From contig JAFYDI010000073.1 in NCBI GenBank assembly GCA_017544835.1, positions 1-32,019 on the forward strand: a stretch of DNA of 32,019 bases, read 5' to 3'. The notes below the pieces were generated by a model, which worked only from the letters and a program-made list of their open reading frames with translations, was not told the DNA's origin and ran no database searches. Positions 24,735 to 32,019 of this stretch are shown here, piece after piece (the stretch's first letter is position 1; each line of letters starts with the position of its first letter). This DNA comes from Lachnospiraceae bacterium. GTDB lineage: Bacteria; Bacillota; Clostridia; Lachnospirales; Lachnospiraceae. The position numbers and the translations under genes are program-made.

Positions 24735-26846
24735 ATGTGTGCCAAAGCTAACATCGAAGAGATTTTTGCCAAAAATGTATTTACCGTCGGAAAGATGAAG
24801 GAATACCTTCCCGAACAGGTATTTAAAGAAGTCATGCAAGTCAGAGAAGAGGGCGGAGAGCTTTCTTTGAAAACTGCTGACGTGGTGGCCGCTGCCATGA
24901 AAGACTGGGCAGTTTCAAACGGTGCCACTCATTTCACACATTGGTTCCAGCCTCTCACGGGCATTACTGCGGAGAAGCAGGATGCGTTTATTAAGCACCC
25001 CGATGAAGAGGGCAGATGCCTTCTTGAATTCTCGGGCAAGGAACTTATTAAGGGCGAAGCCGATGCTTCGAGCTTTCCTTCGGGCGGTCTTCGTGCGACT
25101 TTCGAAGCCCGCGGTTATACCGCATGGGACATGACCAGCCCTGCATTTCTTAAAGAGGACGCAATCGGCGTTACTCTCTGTATCCCCACAGCATTTTGTT
25201 CATATAAAGGTGAAGCACTTGATATGAAGACGCCTCTTCTTCGCTCCATGGAAGCGGTGAGCGAGCAGAGTATCAGGCTTTTAAGATTATTCGGAAATAC
25301 CACGTCCAAAAAGGTTACCGCTTCGGTAGGACCAGAGCAGGAATACTTCCTTGTGGACAGAGACAAATATTTAAAGAGACAGGACCTTATTTTTGCGGGC
25401 CGTACTCTTTTCGGAGCTCCGGCACCCAAAGGACAGGAGCTTGACGACCATTATTACGGCACCATAGAAGAGAGCATAGGAAGCTTTATGAATGACGTAA
25501 ATACCGAACTTTGGAAGCTCGGTGTTACAGCCAAGACACAGCACAATGAAGCGGCTCCTGCTCAGCACGAACTGGCTCCCATCTATGAGACCGCCAATAT
25601 CGCCATGGATCACAACCAGCTTACCATGGAGATTATGAAGAAAGTGGCTACTCGCCACAATCTCGCATGTCTTCTCCACGAGAAGCCCTTCACAGGTGTT
25701 AACGGTTCAGGTAAACACGACAATTGGTCTCTTAATACCGACGACGGCATCAACCTTATCGATCCCGGCGATACTCCCAATGAAAACATACAGTTTCTTT
25801 TGGTATTGTCATGCATACTCAAGGCGGTGGACAGACATGCCGACTTGCTAAGACTCAGTGCTGCCTGCCCCGGCAACGATGAACGTCTCGGAGGTTCCGA
25901 GGCACCTCCGGCCATCATTTCGGTGTTCCTCGGCGAACAGCTTGAGGATGTGGTGCGTCAGCTTGTGGAGACCGGTTCCGCCAATACCCTTATTTCCGGC
26001 GGCAAGCTTAAGACAGGCGTTTCAACCCTCCCTGATTTTGAGAAGGATGCAACCGACCGTAACCGTACATCACCTTTTGCTTTTACAGGTAACAAGTTTG
26101 AGTTCAGAAGCGTAGGCAGCTCCGATTCCATAGGTTCTGCCAACACCACCATGAATACCATTGTGGCCGAGAGCTTTGCGGAGGCTTGTGACGTTCTTGA
26201 GAAGGCCGAGGATTTCGGCACCGCCGTTCACGATCTTATAAAGAAGAACTTTACCGAGCATCAGAGAATTATTTTCTCCGGAGACGGCTATTCCGAAGAA
26301 TGGGTCAAAGAAGCCGCAAGACGCGGACTTCCCAACCTTCCCACCATGGCTGAGGCTATTTCCGCTCTTACCACCGACAAGGCTGTTGCTTTGTACGAGA
26401 AATTTAAGATTTTCACCAAAGCCGAGCTTGAATCAAGAAGCGAAGTTTTGTATGAGACATATTCCAAGACCATTAACATCGAAGCTCACACCATGACGGG
26501 TATGGCCTCCAAACAGATTATTCCCGCGGTTATGTCCTATGCCAAATCTCTTGCCGACACGGTTAACTCCATGAGAGCGGCAGGCGTGGAACCTGAAGTT
26601 CCCGCTAAGATGCTTAAGCAGGTTAACGAGCTTTTAAGCGAAATGCAGGATGCACTTGAAAAGATGAAAGATGCCAGAAAGGCAGCAGTTGTAATATCCA
26701 GTCAGAAGGAGCGAGCTCTTACCTACTTAAGAACCGTGGTTCCTGCCATGAAAGCCCTTCGCGACCCTGCAGACAAGCTTGAGAAGATTGTCAACAAGAA
26801 GTATTGGCCCTTCCCTACATATGCGGACCTTATGTTCGAAGTATAA
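24735..26846 (+). CDS. glnN: Type III glutamine synthetase (GlnN)
   Basis: ATP-dependent synthesis of glutamine from glutamate and ammonia. The 703-residue length and sequence mark the GSIII class rather than GlnA. Seen are HWFQPLTGITAEKQDAF, the GSIII block FPSGGLRATFEARGYTAWD, and SVGPEQEYFLVD with metal-binding glutamates. QHNEAAPAQHELAPIYE, NGSGKHDNWSLNTD and the C-terminal long helices (about 600-680) follow. AGAGG precedes the ATG. It has its own promoter and stands alone, so regulation by nitrogen is possible, but no binding site was recognised. GSIII is common in Lachnospiraceae and Bacteroidetes. Confidence 0.97.
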   Translation: MCAKANIEEIFAKNVFTVGKMKEYLPEQVFKEVMQVREEGGELSLKTADVVAAAMKDWAVSNGATHFTHWFQPLTGITAEKQDAFIKHPDEEGRCLLEFSGKELIKGEADASSFPSGGLRATFEARGYTAWDMTSPAFLKEDAIGVTLCIPTAFCSYKGEALDMKTPLLRSMEAVSEQSIRLLRLFGNTTSKKVTASVGPEQEYFLVDRDKYLKRQDLIFAGRTLFGAPAPKGQELDDHYYGTIEESIGSFMNDVNTELWKLGVTAKTQHNEAAPAQHELAPIYETANIAMDHNQLTMEIMKKVATRHNLACLLHEKPFTGVNGSGKHDNWSLNTDDGINLIDPGDTPNENIQFLLVLSCILKAVDRHADLLRLSAACPGNDERLGGSEAPPAIISVFLGEQLEDVVRQLVETGSANTLISGGKLKTGVSTLPDFEKDATDRNRTSPFAFTGNKFEFRSVGSSDSIGSANTTMNTIVAESFAEACDVLEKAEDFGTAVHDLIKKNFTEHQRIIFSGDGYSEEWVKEAARRGLPNLPTMAEAISALTTDKAVALYEKFKIFTKAELESRSEVLYETYSKTINIEAHTMTGMASKQIIPAVMSYAKSLADTVNSMRAAGVEPEVPAKMLKQVNELLSEMQDALEKMKDARKAAVVISSQKERALTYLRTVVPAMKALRDPADKLEKIVNKKYWPFPTYADLMFEV

Positions 26847-26898
26847 GGAATCGCAGACCTGCAGTTTAGACCGGCGCCGAAAGGGCTGCATCTTTGAT

Positions 26899-26927
26899 TT
26901 ACAAATTTAATTTCTTTATGCTATAAT
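26899..26927 (+). promoter_or_regulatory. Promoter of fba
   Basis: TTACAA (26899-26904), a 17-bp spacer and TATAAT (26922-26927), preceded by TGC (extended -10). It leaves a leader of about 85 nt, AT-rich, ending in AAAGGAGG before the ATG. Confidence 0.75.
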
Positions 26928-27017
26928 ACTTGTTGGTTTTAAGGCCTATTAAGATTCTAATGTGCCCCGAGCATATTATTATAAAAATCAATTATTTCAC
27001 ATAAAGGAGGACAAAAA

Positions 27018-27986
27018 ATGTCTTTAGTTACCACAACTGAAATGTTTAAGAAGGCATATGACGGCGGATACGCAGTCGGCGCTTTCAATGTAAACAACAT
27101 GGAAATCGTACAGGGTATCACTGAAGCAGCAGGCGAGTTAAAGAGCCCTGTTATTCTTCAGGTTTCAAAGGGTGCGCGTGCATACGCTAACCACACTTAT
27201 CTTGTAAAGCTTGTTGAAGCAGCTGTTATCGAGAATCCCGAGATTCCGATCGCTCTTCACCTTGACCACGGCGATTCTTTCGAACTTTGTAAGTCTTGTA
27301 TCGACGGCGGATTCACTTCCGTTATGATTGATGCATCTTCCAAATCTTTCGAAGACAACATCGCTCTTACCAAGCAGGTTGTTGAGTACGCTCATGAGCA
27401 TGGCGTAGTAGTAGAAGCAGAACTTGGTACCCTTGCAGGTATCGAGGACGAAGTAGTAGTTGAGTCCGGTCACGAGTCTTACACCAGACCCGAAGAAGTT
27501 GAAGAGTTCGTTACCCGTACAGGTTGTGACTCTCTTGCGATCGCTATCGGTACTTCACACGGCGCTTACAAGTTCACCGCAGCTCAGTGCACCAGAAATG
27601 CTGACGGTATCCTTGTTCCCCCTCCGCTTCGTTTCGACGTTTTGGAAGAGTGCATCAAGAGACTTCCCGGTTTCCCGATCGTTCTTCACGGTTCATCTTC
27701 AGTTCCTCAGGAATTCGTTAAGATGGTTAACCAGTACGGCGGAAACATGCCCGACGCAGTAGGTATTCCGGAAGAGCAGCTTCGTAAAGCAGCTACACTT
27801 GCCGTATGTAAGATCAACATCGACTCCGATATCCGTCTTGCTATGACAGGTACCATCCGTAAGTACTTCGCAGAGCATCCCGATCACTTCGATCCCCGTC
27901 AGTACCTTAAGCCCGCTCGTCAGGCAGTTAAGGACATGGTTGCTCACAAGATCGTTAACGTTCTTGGTTCCAACGGAAAAGCTTGA
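27018..27986 (+). CDS. fba: Class II fructose-1,6-bisphosphate aldolase
   Basis: Zinc-dependent glycolytic aldolase cleaving fructose-1,6-bisphosphate to dihydroxyacetone phosphate and glyceraldehyde 3-phosphate. YAVGAFNVNNMEIVQGI is the N-terminal signature. D83 (catalytic) and H84 (zinc) lie in LHLDHGDSF; VEAELGTLAGIEDEV and AIAIGTSHGAYKF supply further metal and phosphate ligands, as do VLHGSSSVP and KINIDSDIR. The length of 322 is usual. AAAGGAGG is an excellent ribosome site, and the codon choice is notably uniform (GGT, CTT, GTT), fitting high expression. It is monocistronic, with its own promoter and a perfect terminator. Confidence 0.97.
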   Translation: MSLVTTTEMFKKAYDGGYAVGAFNVNNMEIVQGITEAAGELKSPVILQVSKGARAYANHTYLVKLVEAAVIENPEIPIALHLDHGDSFELCKSCIDGGFTSVMIDASSKSFEDNIALTKQVVEYAHEHGVVVEAELGTLAGIEDEVVVESGHESYTRPEEVEEFVTRTGCDSLAIAIGTSHGAYKFTAAQCTRNADGILVPPPLRFDVLEECIKRLPGFPIVLHGSSSVPQEFVKMVNQYGGNMPDAVGIPEEQLRKAATLAVCKINIDSDIRLAMTGTIRKYFAEHPDHFDPRQYLKPARQAVKDMVAHKIVNVLGSNGKA

Positions 27987-28004
27987 TCATAATATCAATC
28001 ATTT

Positions 28005-28031
28005 GCGGCAGGTTTATACCTGCCGCTTTTT
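28005..28031 (+). terminator. Intrinsic terminator of fba
   Basis: GCGGCAGGT (28005-28013) and ACCTGCCGC (28018-28026) form a perfect 9-bp stem with a TTAT loop, followed by five T residues. Confidence 0.95.
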
Positions 28032-28033
28032 AA

Positions 28034-28062
28034 TTGCTTATTTGTTAATAAAGATGTATTAT
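28034..28062 (+). promoter_or_regulatory. Putative promoter of the YjfB-family gene
   Basis: TTGCTT (28034-28039), a 17-bp spacer and TATTAT (28057-28062). No good sigma-28 (flagellar) match was seen. Confidence 0.5.
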
Positions 28063-28096
28063 ACTTCTATCACAAAGATCGGAAAGGAGACCGACT

Positions 28097-28285
28097 ATGG
28101 ATATCGCAGCATTATCAATGGCAATGTCACAAAACAAAATAATGAGCGATGTAGGAACCGCAGTTTTATCAAAAGCAATCGATACCGGCGAACAGATGGG
28201 CGCAAGCATCGTCAACATGATCGACCGTTCCATGGAATTATCGGTCAACCCCAACATCGGTTCAAACATCGATATTTCCGTATAA
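28097..28285 (+). CDS. YjfB family putative motility protein
   Basis: A small (62-residue) protein matching the YjfB motility family by its MDIAALSMAMSQNKIMSDVG start and the following VLSKAIDTGEQMG helix. The family is widespread in flagellated Firmicutes and lacks an established biochemical role. AAAGGAG lies 9 nt before the ATG. It stands alone between two strong terminators, with its own probable promoter and no flagellar neighbours. Confidence 0.82.
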   Translation: MDIAALSMAMSQNKIMSDVGTAVLSKAIDTGEQMGASIVNMIDRSMELSVNPNIGSNIDISV

Positions 28286-28303
28286 CGACATACAGTATTC
28301 AAG

Positions 28304-28334
28304 ACGCCGTGGTTTATTTGCCATGGCGTTTTTT
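28304..28334 (+). terminator. Intrinsic terminator of the YjfB-family gene
   Basis: ACGCCGTGG (28304-28312) pairs with CCATGGCGT (28321-28329), one mismatch or wobble, with an 8-nt loop, followed by six T residues. Confidence 0.88.
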
Positions 28335-28375
28335 CTTGGGCTCCTCGCCTGTTATCGAAAATATTAAAAAGGGAC

Positions 28376-28404
28376 TTGCAAAAATAAAACATTTCTTATA
28401 TACT
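28376..28404 (+). promoter_or_regulatory. Promoter of tRNA-Gln
   Basis: TTGCAA (28376-28381), a 17-bp spacer and TATACT (28399-28404), about 30 bp before the tRNA 5' end. Confidence 0.7.
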
Positions 28405-28433
28405 ATCTCAGTGTGCTGATACAAATGTTTTAT

Positions 28434-28505
28434 TGGGGTATCGCCAAACGGTAAGGCAACGGACTCTGACTCCGTCATTTCAAGGTTCGAATCCTTGTAC
28501 CCCAG
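28434..28505 (+). tRNA. tRNA-Gln (anticodon CUG)
   Basis: A 72-nt cloverleaf. The acceptor stem is TGGGGTA/TACCCCA, the D-arm GCC-AAACGGTAA-GGC, the anticodon stem ACGGA/TCCGT with loop CTCTGAC (anticodon CTG, reading CAG), and the T-arm CAAGG-TTCGAAT-CCTTG. The discriminator is G, and CCA is not encoded. The weak first pair (U-A) is typical of glutamine tRNAs. A normal Firmicute also needs tRNA-Gln(UUG), not present here. Confidence 0.95.
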
Positions 28506-28510
28506 CTTTA

Positions 28511-28540
28511 AACCTTAGTGATTTATCACTGAGGTTTTTT
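28511..28540 (+). terminator. Terminator of tRNA-Gln
   Basis: AACCTTAGTGAT and ATCACTGAGGTT pair almost fully (one T-G) with a very short loop, followed by a long T run (28535-28543). Confidence 0.88.
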
Positions 28541-28581
28541 TTTCCCAAGGTTCACAAAACGGTCACAATATTGGAGTATAT

Positions 28582-29415
28582 ATGATAAAGACGGCAGAAT
28601 TTCAGACGTTGATAATGAGCCGATCCGTAGAGTTCGGTGTGTATTTGAAAGATAAAGAGGGCGAAGGCGAGGTGCTGCTTCCGAAAAAGCAGGTGCCGGA
28701 AGGACTTAAAGTCGGCGATGAGATTGAGGTTTTCGTTTATAAGGATTCCAACGACAGACTTATTGCGACGGTGAACAAGCCCTTTGTTACCTTGCACAAG
28801 GTCGCTCGACTTAAAGTTTCCCAGGTTACCAAGATTGGGGCTTTTCTCGACTGGGGACTTGAGAAGGATCTTTTTCTTCCTTTCGCACAGCAGACCTACA
28901 GAGTTAAAGAAGGTGATGAGATACTCGTCTCGGTTTATATCGATAAGTCCGAGAGAGTAGCGGCGACTATGAAGATATATCCGTACCTTGAGAATGCCAA
29001 GGACATTAAGGCCGAGGATGTTGTCGAGGGAACGGTTTATGAGATAAGCGACAATTTCGGTGCATTTGTGGCCATCGACGATAAATATCAGGGTCTTATT
29101 CCCAAAAGAGAGCTTTACGGAGACGTTGAGGTAGGAAGAAAAGTCAACGCAAGAGTTATATCCGTTCGTGAGGACGGGAAGGTTAACCTTAGTATTCGCA
29201 AGAAATCATATTTGCAGATCGAGAGCGATGCCGAGAAGCTCATAGAGATAATCAAGAGCTATGACGGGGTGCTTCCTTTTACGGATAAAGCGTCGCCGGA
29301 AGTCATAAAACGTGAGACGGGAATGAGCAAAAACGAGTTCAAAAAAGCTGTCGGCAATTTGTACAAAAACCGTGTCATAGAAATCACCGAAAACAATAAA
29401 ATCAGGTTGATTTGA
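28582..29415 (+). CDS. cvfB: CvfB/YitL family S1 RNA-binding protein
   Basis: A cytoplasmic protein of 277 residues with tandem S1-like beta-barrel domains. The first is near 15-65, the second starts [23 protein letters not shown] (about 78-135), and the third [30 protein letters not shown] (about 150-210). A winged-helix tail (about 225-277) includes [20 protein letters not shown]. This order matches CvfB of Staphylococcus, an RNA-binding regulator of virulence gene expression. GGAG lies 7 nt before the ATG. No partner gene is adjacent; tRNA-Gln is upstream and a CdaR-type regulator downstream. Confidence 0.92.
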   Translation: MIKTAEFQTLIMSRSVEFGVYLKDKEGEGEVLLPKKQVPEGLKVGDEIEVFVYKDSNDRLIATVNKPFVTLHKVARLKVSQVTKIGAFLDWGLEKDLFLPFAQQTYRVKEGDEILVSVYIDKSERVAATMKIYPYLENAKDIKAEDVVEGTVYEISDNFGAFVAIDDKYQGLIPKRELYGDVEVGRKVNARVISVREDGKVNLSIRKKSYLQIESDAEKLIEIIKSYDGVLPFTDKASPEVIKRETGMSKNEFKKAVGNLYKNRVIEITENNKIRLI

Positions 29416-29552
29416 CCGAAACTGCGGGATTTTTTGTATATCTTTTTACTGTGAAAAGTGCACAAAAAATTTTCAAATTTTAAAAATATATACAAAAATC
29501 GGGCCTTCGGGTATGGCAATTTTAAGTAAAATATAATAAAATAGTCCCTGTA

Positions 29553-29581
29553 TAGGTGTTTTTGACGAAAAATAACACCTA
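29553..29581. promoter_or_regulatory. Inverted repeat in the leader of the CdaR-like gene
   Basis: TAGGTGTT (29553-29560) and AACACCTA (29574-29581) are a perfect 8-bp dyad with a 13-nt centre. It lies just downstream of an AT-rich -10-like region (TATAAT 29532-29537; TAAAAT 29537-29542) and about 40 bp before the ATG. It could be an operator or an RNA hairpin. Confidence 0.55.
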
Positions 29582-29620
29582 AAATCATTGTGAAAATTGT
29601 CCAACGAAAGGATGTAAACC

Positions 29621-30706
29621 ATGATTTCAAATCAGATCTTGCAGGGAACGATCGACGGTTTAAAGGCTATTTCTCGTGTTGAGTTGTGTATTGTCGACAC
29701 AGAAGGCAGAGAAATGGTATCTACGACACAGGGTCTTAACAACGTATCGGGACAGGCCCGCGAATTTGCCAAGTCCCCGGCCGATTCACAGGAAATTCAG
29801 GGATACTCCTATTTCAAAATATATGATGACTCATCTTTGGAATATATACTTATCGCAGCCGGTACAGGTGAAGATGTATATATGATCGGAAAGATGGTCG
29901 CTTTCCAGATTCAGAATCTTATTGTCGCTTACAAGGAGCGCTTTGATAAGGACAACTTTATCAAGAACCTCCTTCTTGACAATCTTTTGTTAGTCGACAT
30001 TTACAGCCGTGCCAAGAAACTTCATATCGCACCCGACGCAAAACGTGTCGTTATGATAGTCGAATCCGACGATCACAAGGATTTCAATGTTCTTGAGAGC
30101 GTGCGGACTCATTTTGGTTCCAATTCCAGCGATTTCATTACCGCGGTAGACGAAAATGACGTTATCGTGGTCAAAGAAGTGGAGGATTTCGAATCAACGA
30201 GAGAAGTTGAAAAGGCAGCGGCCACCATACTTGCCAAGCTTAAAGACGAAGGCATGACGGACGTTCATGTTGCGTACGGCTCGGCGGTAGGCGAGATCAA
30301 AGAAGTCAGCCGTTCTTACAAAGAAGCAAAGATGGCCATGGACGTAGGCAAGATCTTCTTTACGGAAAGAGAGATCGTTGCTTATTCGGAGTTGGGTATC
30401 GGACGTCTTATCTATCAGCTTCCGGTTCCTTTGTGCAAGATGTTCATAAAGGAGATCTTCGGCGGAAAGAGTCCCGACGAGTTCGATGAGGAAACCCTCG
30501 TAACCATCATGCGTTTCTTTGAAAATAGCTTAAACGTATCCGAAACCTCCAGACAGCTTTACATTCACAGAAATACGCTTGTTTACAGACTTGACAAGCT
30601 TCAGAAGTCAACGGGTCTGGATCTTAGGATATTTGAAGATGCGATCACCTTCAAGATCGCACTTATGGTAGTCAAATACATGAAATACATGGAGAAAGAT
30701 AACTAA
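29621..30706 (+). CDS. CdaR/PucR-type transcriptional regulator
   Basis: A 361-residue protein. The N-terminal part (about 1-100) is a sensory region of uncertain type (ISRVELCIVDTEGREM) resembling a small ligand-binding domain. A middle GGDEF-like fold of the CdaR family (about 135-260) includes VHVAYGSAVGEIKEVSRSYKEAKMAMDVG. A C-terminal PucR-type helix-turn-helix (about 295-350) reads NVSETSRQLYIHRNTLVYRLDKLQ. The family usually governs sugar-diacid or purine catabolism, but no such genes are nearby. GAAAGGA precedes the ATG. ftsE begins 14 bp after the stop, so the regulator is probably co-transcribed with ftsEX. Confidence 0.9.
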   Translation: MISNQILQGTIDGLKAISRVELCIVDTEGREMVSTTQGLNNVSGQAREFAKSPADSQEIQGYSYFKIYDDSSLEYILIAAGTGEDVYMIGKMVAFQIQNLIVAYKERFDKDNFIKNLLLDNLLLVDIYSRAKKLHIAPDAKRVVMIVESDDHKDFNVLESVRTHFGSNSSDFITAVDENDVIVVKEVEDFESTREVEKAAATILAKLKDEGMTDVHVAYGSAVGEIKEVSRSYKEAKMAMDVGKIFFTEREIVAYSELGIGRLIYQLPVPLCKMFIKEIFGGKSPDEFDEETLVTIMRFFENSLNVSETSRQLYIHRNTLVYRLDKLQKSTGLDLRIFEDAITFKIALMVVKYMKYMEKDN

Positions 30707-30720
30707 GGAAGGGGTAAGTT

Positions 30721-31449
30721 ATGCCTAGACGCAAGAAACGCTACATGGAAGACGATGAAGTCATCGTATTCGATCATGTGAGCAAAATGTATAAAGAAAA
30801 CTCCAACTACGCCCTGGACGATGTGTCCATCCGCATCAAGAAAGGCGAGTTCGTATTCGTGGTAGGTGAATCGGGTTCCGGTAAATCTACTCTTACCAAA
30901 CTTCTCTTAAGAGAGCTTGTTCCCACAAAGGGAAACATCTACGTATTAAATTACGATCTTAAAAGACTAAGACACAGGAAAGTTCCGAAATACCGTCGTA
31001 ACATCGGTGTCGTATTCCAGGATTTCAGACTTCTTCGCGACCGTAACGTATATGAAAATGTTGCTTTCGCACAGAGGATCATACAGGTATCGGGCCGTGA
31101 GATCAGAAGAAACGTTCCCAGAGTCCTTGCGACCGTTAACCTTGCCGGAAAATACAAGGCTAAGCCCAACAATCTTTCCGGCGGTGAGCAGCAAAGAGTT
31201 GCCATAGCAAGAGCACTTGTTAACAGACCTTCGATCCTTCTTGCCGACGAGCCCACAGGTAACCTCGATCCCAAGACTTCTTTGGAGATCATGCACCTGT
31301 TTGAAGAGATCAACAACGCGGGAACCACCGTAATAATGGTTACCCACGACAAAAATATCGTTAATGCCATGAGCAAGCGAGTTATCACATTAAACCGCGG
31401 CGTTGTGGTAAGCGACGAGGAGAACGGAGTGTATATCGATGAAGATTAG
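30721..31449 (+). CDS. ftsE: Cell division ATP-binding protein FtsE
   Basis: ABC ATPase partner of FtsX. In Gram-positive bacteria the pair activates peptidoglycan hydrolases for wall remodelling at division or elongation. The chain has 242 residues with a basic N-terminal extension (MPRRKKRYMEDDE) before the usual VIVFDHVSKMY start. Walker A is GESGSGKST, the Q-loop is GVVFQDFRLL (diagnostic of FtsE), the signature is LSGGEQQRVAIARAL and Walker B is LLADEPTGNLDP. GGAAGGGG lies before the ATG. It overlaps ftsX by 11 bp. Confidence 0.96.
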   Translation: MPRRKKRYMEDDEVIVFDHVSKMYKENSNYALDDVSIRIKKGEFVFVVGESGSGKSTLTKLLLRELVPTKGNIYVLNYDLKRLRHRKVPKYRRNIGVVFQDFRLLRDRNVYENVAFAQRIIQVSGREIRRNVPRVLATVNLAGKYKAKPNNLSGGEQQRVAIARALVNRPSILLADEPTGNLDPKTSLEIMHLFEEINNAGTTVIMVTHDKNIVNAMSKRVITLNRGVVVSDEENGVYIDED

Positions 31450-32019
31450 TACATTGTTTTATACTATCTGGCAGGGTATCAAAAATCTGTTCAGAAATAA
31501 GTTATTTACATTGGCTTCCATAGCCACCATAAGTTCATGTCTTTTCCTTTTCGGTATTTTCTATGCGGTTTTGGCAAACTTCCAGAACATCGTAAAGACG
31601 GCCGAAGAGGGAGTCTGCGTTGTTGTTTTCTTTGACGAAGGCATTTCCGAAGACCGCATCGAAGAGATCGGCGAGATGATCAAAAAGCGTGGTGAAGTTT
31701 CGGCAATCAACTTCGTATCCGCAGACGAAGCATGGGATTCATTTAAAGAAGAATATCTCGGCGAGTACAGCGAAGGCTTCCTTGAGAACCCTCTTGCGGA
31801 CTCGGCAAACTACGAGATCTACTTAAACGACGTATCCATGCAGAACAGTCTCGTTACTTTCCTTGAATCCGTTGACGGAGTAAGGGAAGTCAAGAGAAGT
31901 GAGATGACTGCCATGACTCTCGACGGCGTCAACAAGCTGATTGGTTACGTATCACTTGGTATCATCCTGTTACTTTTCTTTGTATCGGTATTCCTTATAA
32001 GCAATACCGTTACGATAGG
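31439..32019 (+). CDS. ftsX: Cell division protein FtsX, 3'-truncated by the window edge
   Basis: Membrane partner of FtsE. The ATG at 31439 overlaps the ftsE end by 11 bp, the standard arrangement, and opens MKISTLFYTIWQGIKNLFRN. Helix 1 spans about 22-42 (LASIATISSCLFLFGIFYAVL). An extracellular domain (about 45-165) includes VVVFFDEGISEDRIEEIGEM. Helix 2 begins near residue 165 (IGYVSLGIILLLFFVSVFLI). About 193 codons are present; the frame is still open at the window end, so roughly the last third of the protein is missing. Confidence 0.95.
   Translation, partial: MKISTLFYTIWQGIKNLFRNKLFTLASIATISSCLFLFGIFYAVLANFQNIVKTAEEGVCVVVFFDEGISEDRIEEIGEMIKKRGEVSAINFVSADEAWDSFKEEYLGEYSEGFLENPLADSANYEIYLNDVSMQNSLVTFLESVDGVREVKRSEMTAMTLDGVNKLIGYVSLGIILLLFFVSVFLISNTVTI

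Noticed and set aside
26846-27017. Riboswitch or T-box upstream of fba
   Set aside because: The leader is only about 85 nt, AT-rich, with no specifier-type structure or terminator. The hairpin-like sequence at 26860-26893 lies before the promoter and lacks a T run.
29544-29556. Fifth copy of the CTCCC/TATAGGGA element (TCCCTGTATAGG)
   Set aside because: The arm is interrupted and there is no partner CTCCC at the 19-nt spacing.

Overview
The window looks like chromosomal DNA from an anaerobic Firmicute, most likely a motile member of the Lachnospiraceae. The evidence is the hrcA-type chaperone cluster ending in dnaK-dnaJ, a rhodanese-less ThiI beside a cysteine desulfurase, the ireB-ruvX-DUF1292 block, RNase J, a type III glutamine synthetase, class II FBP aldolase, a YjfB motility-type small protein and a CdaR-like regulator ahead of ftsEX. 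The genus is not determined. Almost everything reads on the + strand; only rsmE and a small HPr-like gene read on the - strand. No insertion sequence, prophage, CRISPR array or rRNA was seen.

Layout: (1) 1-2800, the 3' part of dnaK, an attenuator-like hairpin, dnaJ and a terminator. (2) 2850-4330, a MATE transporter with its own promoter and terminator. (3) 4310-7376, a three-gene operon of a zinc-ribbon/degenerate-kinase protein, a VWA protein and a divergent adenylosuccinate-synthetase (PurA) homologue; this is the least ordinary part of the window. (4) 7366-8633, rsmE pointing backwards, then 525 bp of non-coding DNA holding four copies of a CTCCC-N19-TATAGGGA element in a symmetrical reverse-reverse-forward-forward arrangement. 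(5) 8634-12053, prmA, cysteine desulfurase and thiI in a tight operon. (6) 12250-14001, an HPr-like gene (-) without the phospho-histidine, then mtaB. (7) 14091-19213, an ABC exporter (permease and ATPase) with its two-component system. (8) 19269-24643, a long housekeeping run: ireB, ruvX, DUF1292, RNase J, a YlbF-family protein, a short MltG-like membrane protein, trmR and a U32-family tRNA hydroxylation protein. (9) 24675-28031, type III glutamine synthetase and aldolase, each with its own promoter. (10) 28034-28540, a YjfB-family gene and tRNA-Gln(CUG). (11) 28582 to the end, cvfB, a CdaR/PucR-type regulator, ftsE and the 5' part of ftsX.

Several genes share tRNA modification or translation quality roles (thiI, mtaB, trmR, U32, prmA, rsmE). 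The genes of region 3 break a neighbourhood (dnaJ-prmA-rsmE) that is usually continuous in Firmicutes. The VWA plus kinase-like plus nucleotide-enzyme combination resembles the logic of stress or conflict operons such as the TerY-type triads, but its function cannot be read from sequence alone. All assignments come from reading the translated sequence by eye; no database search was run.
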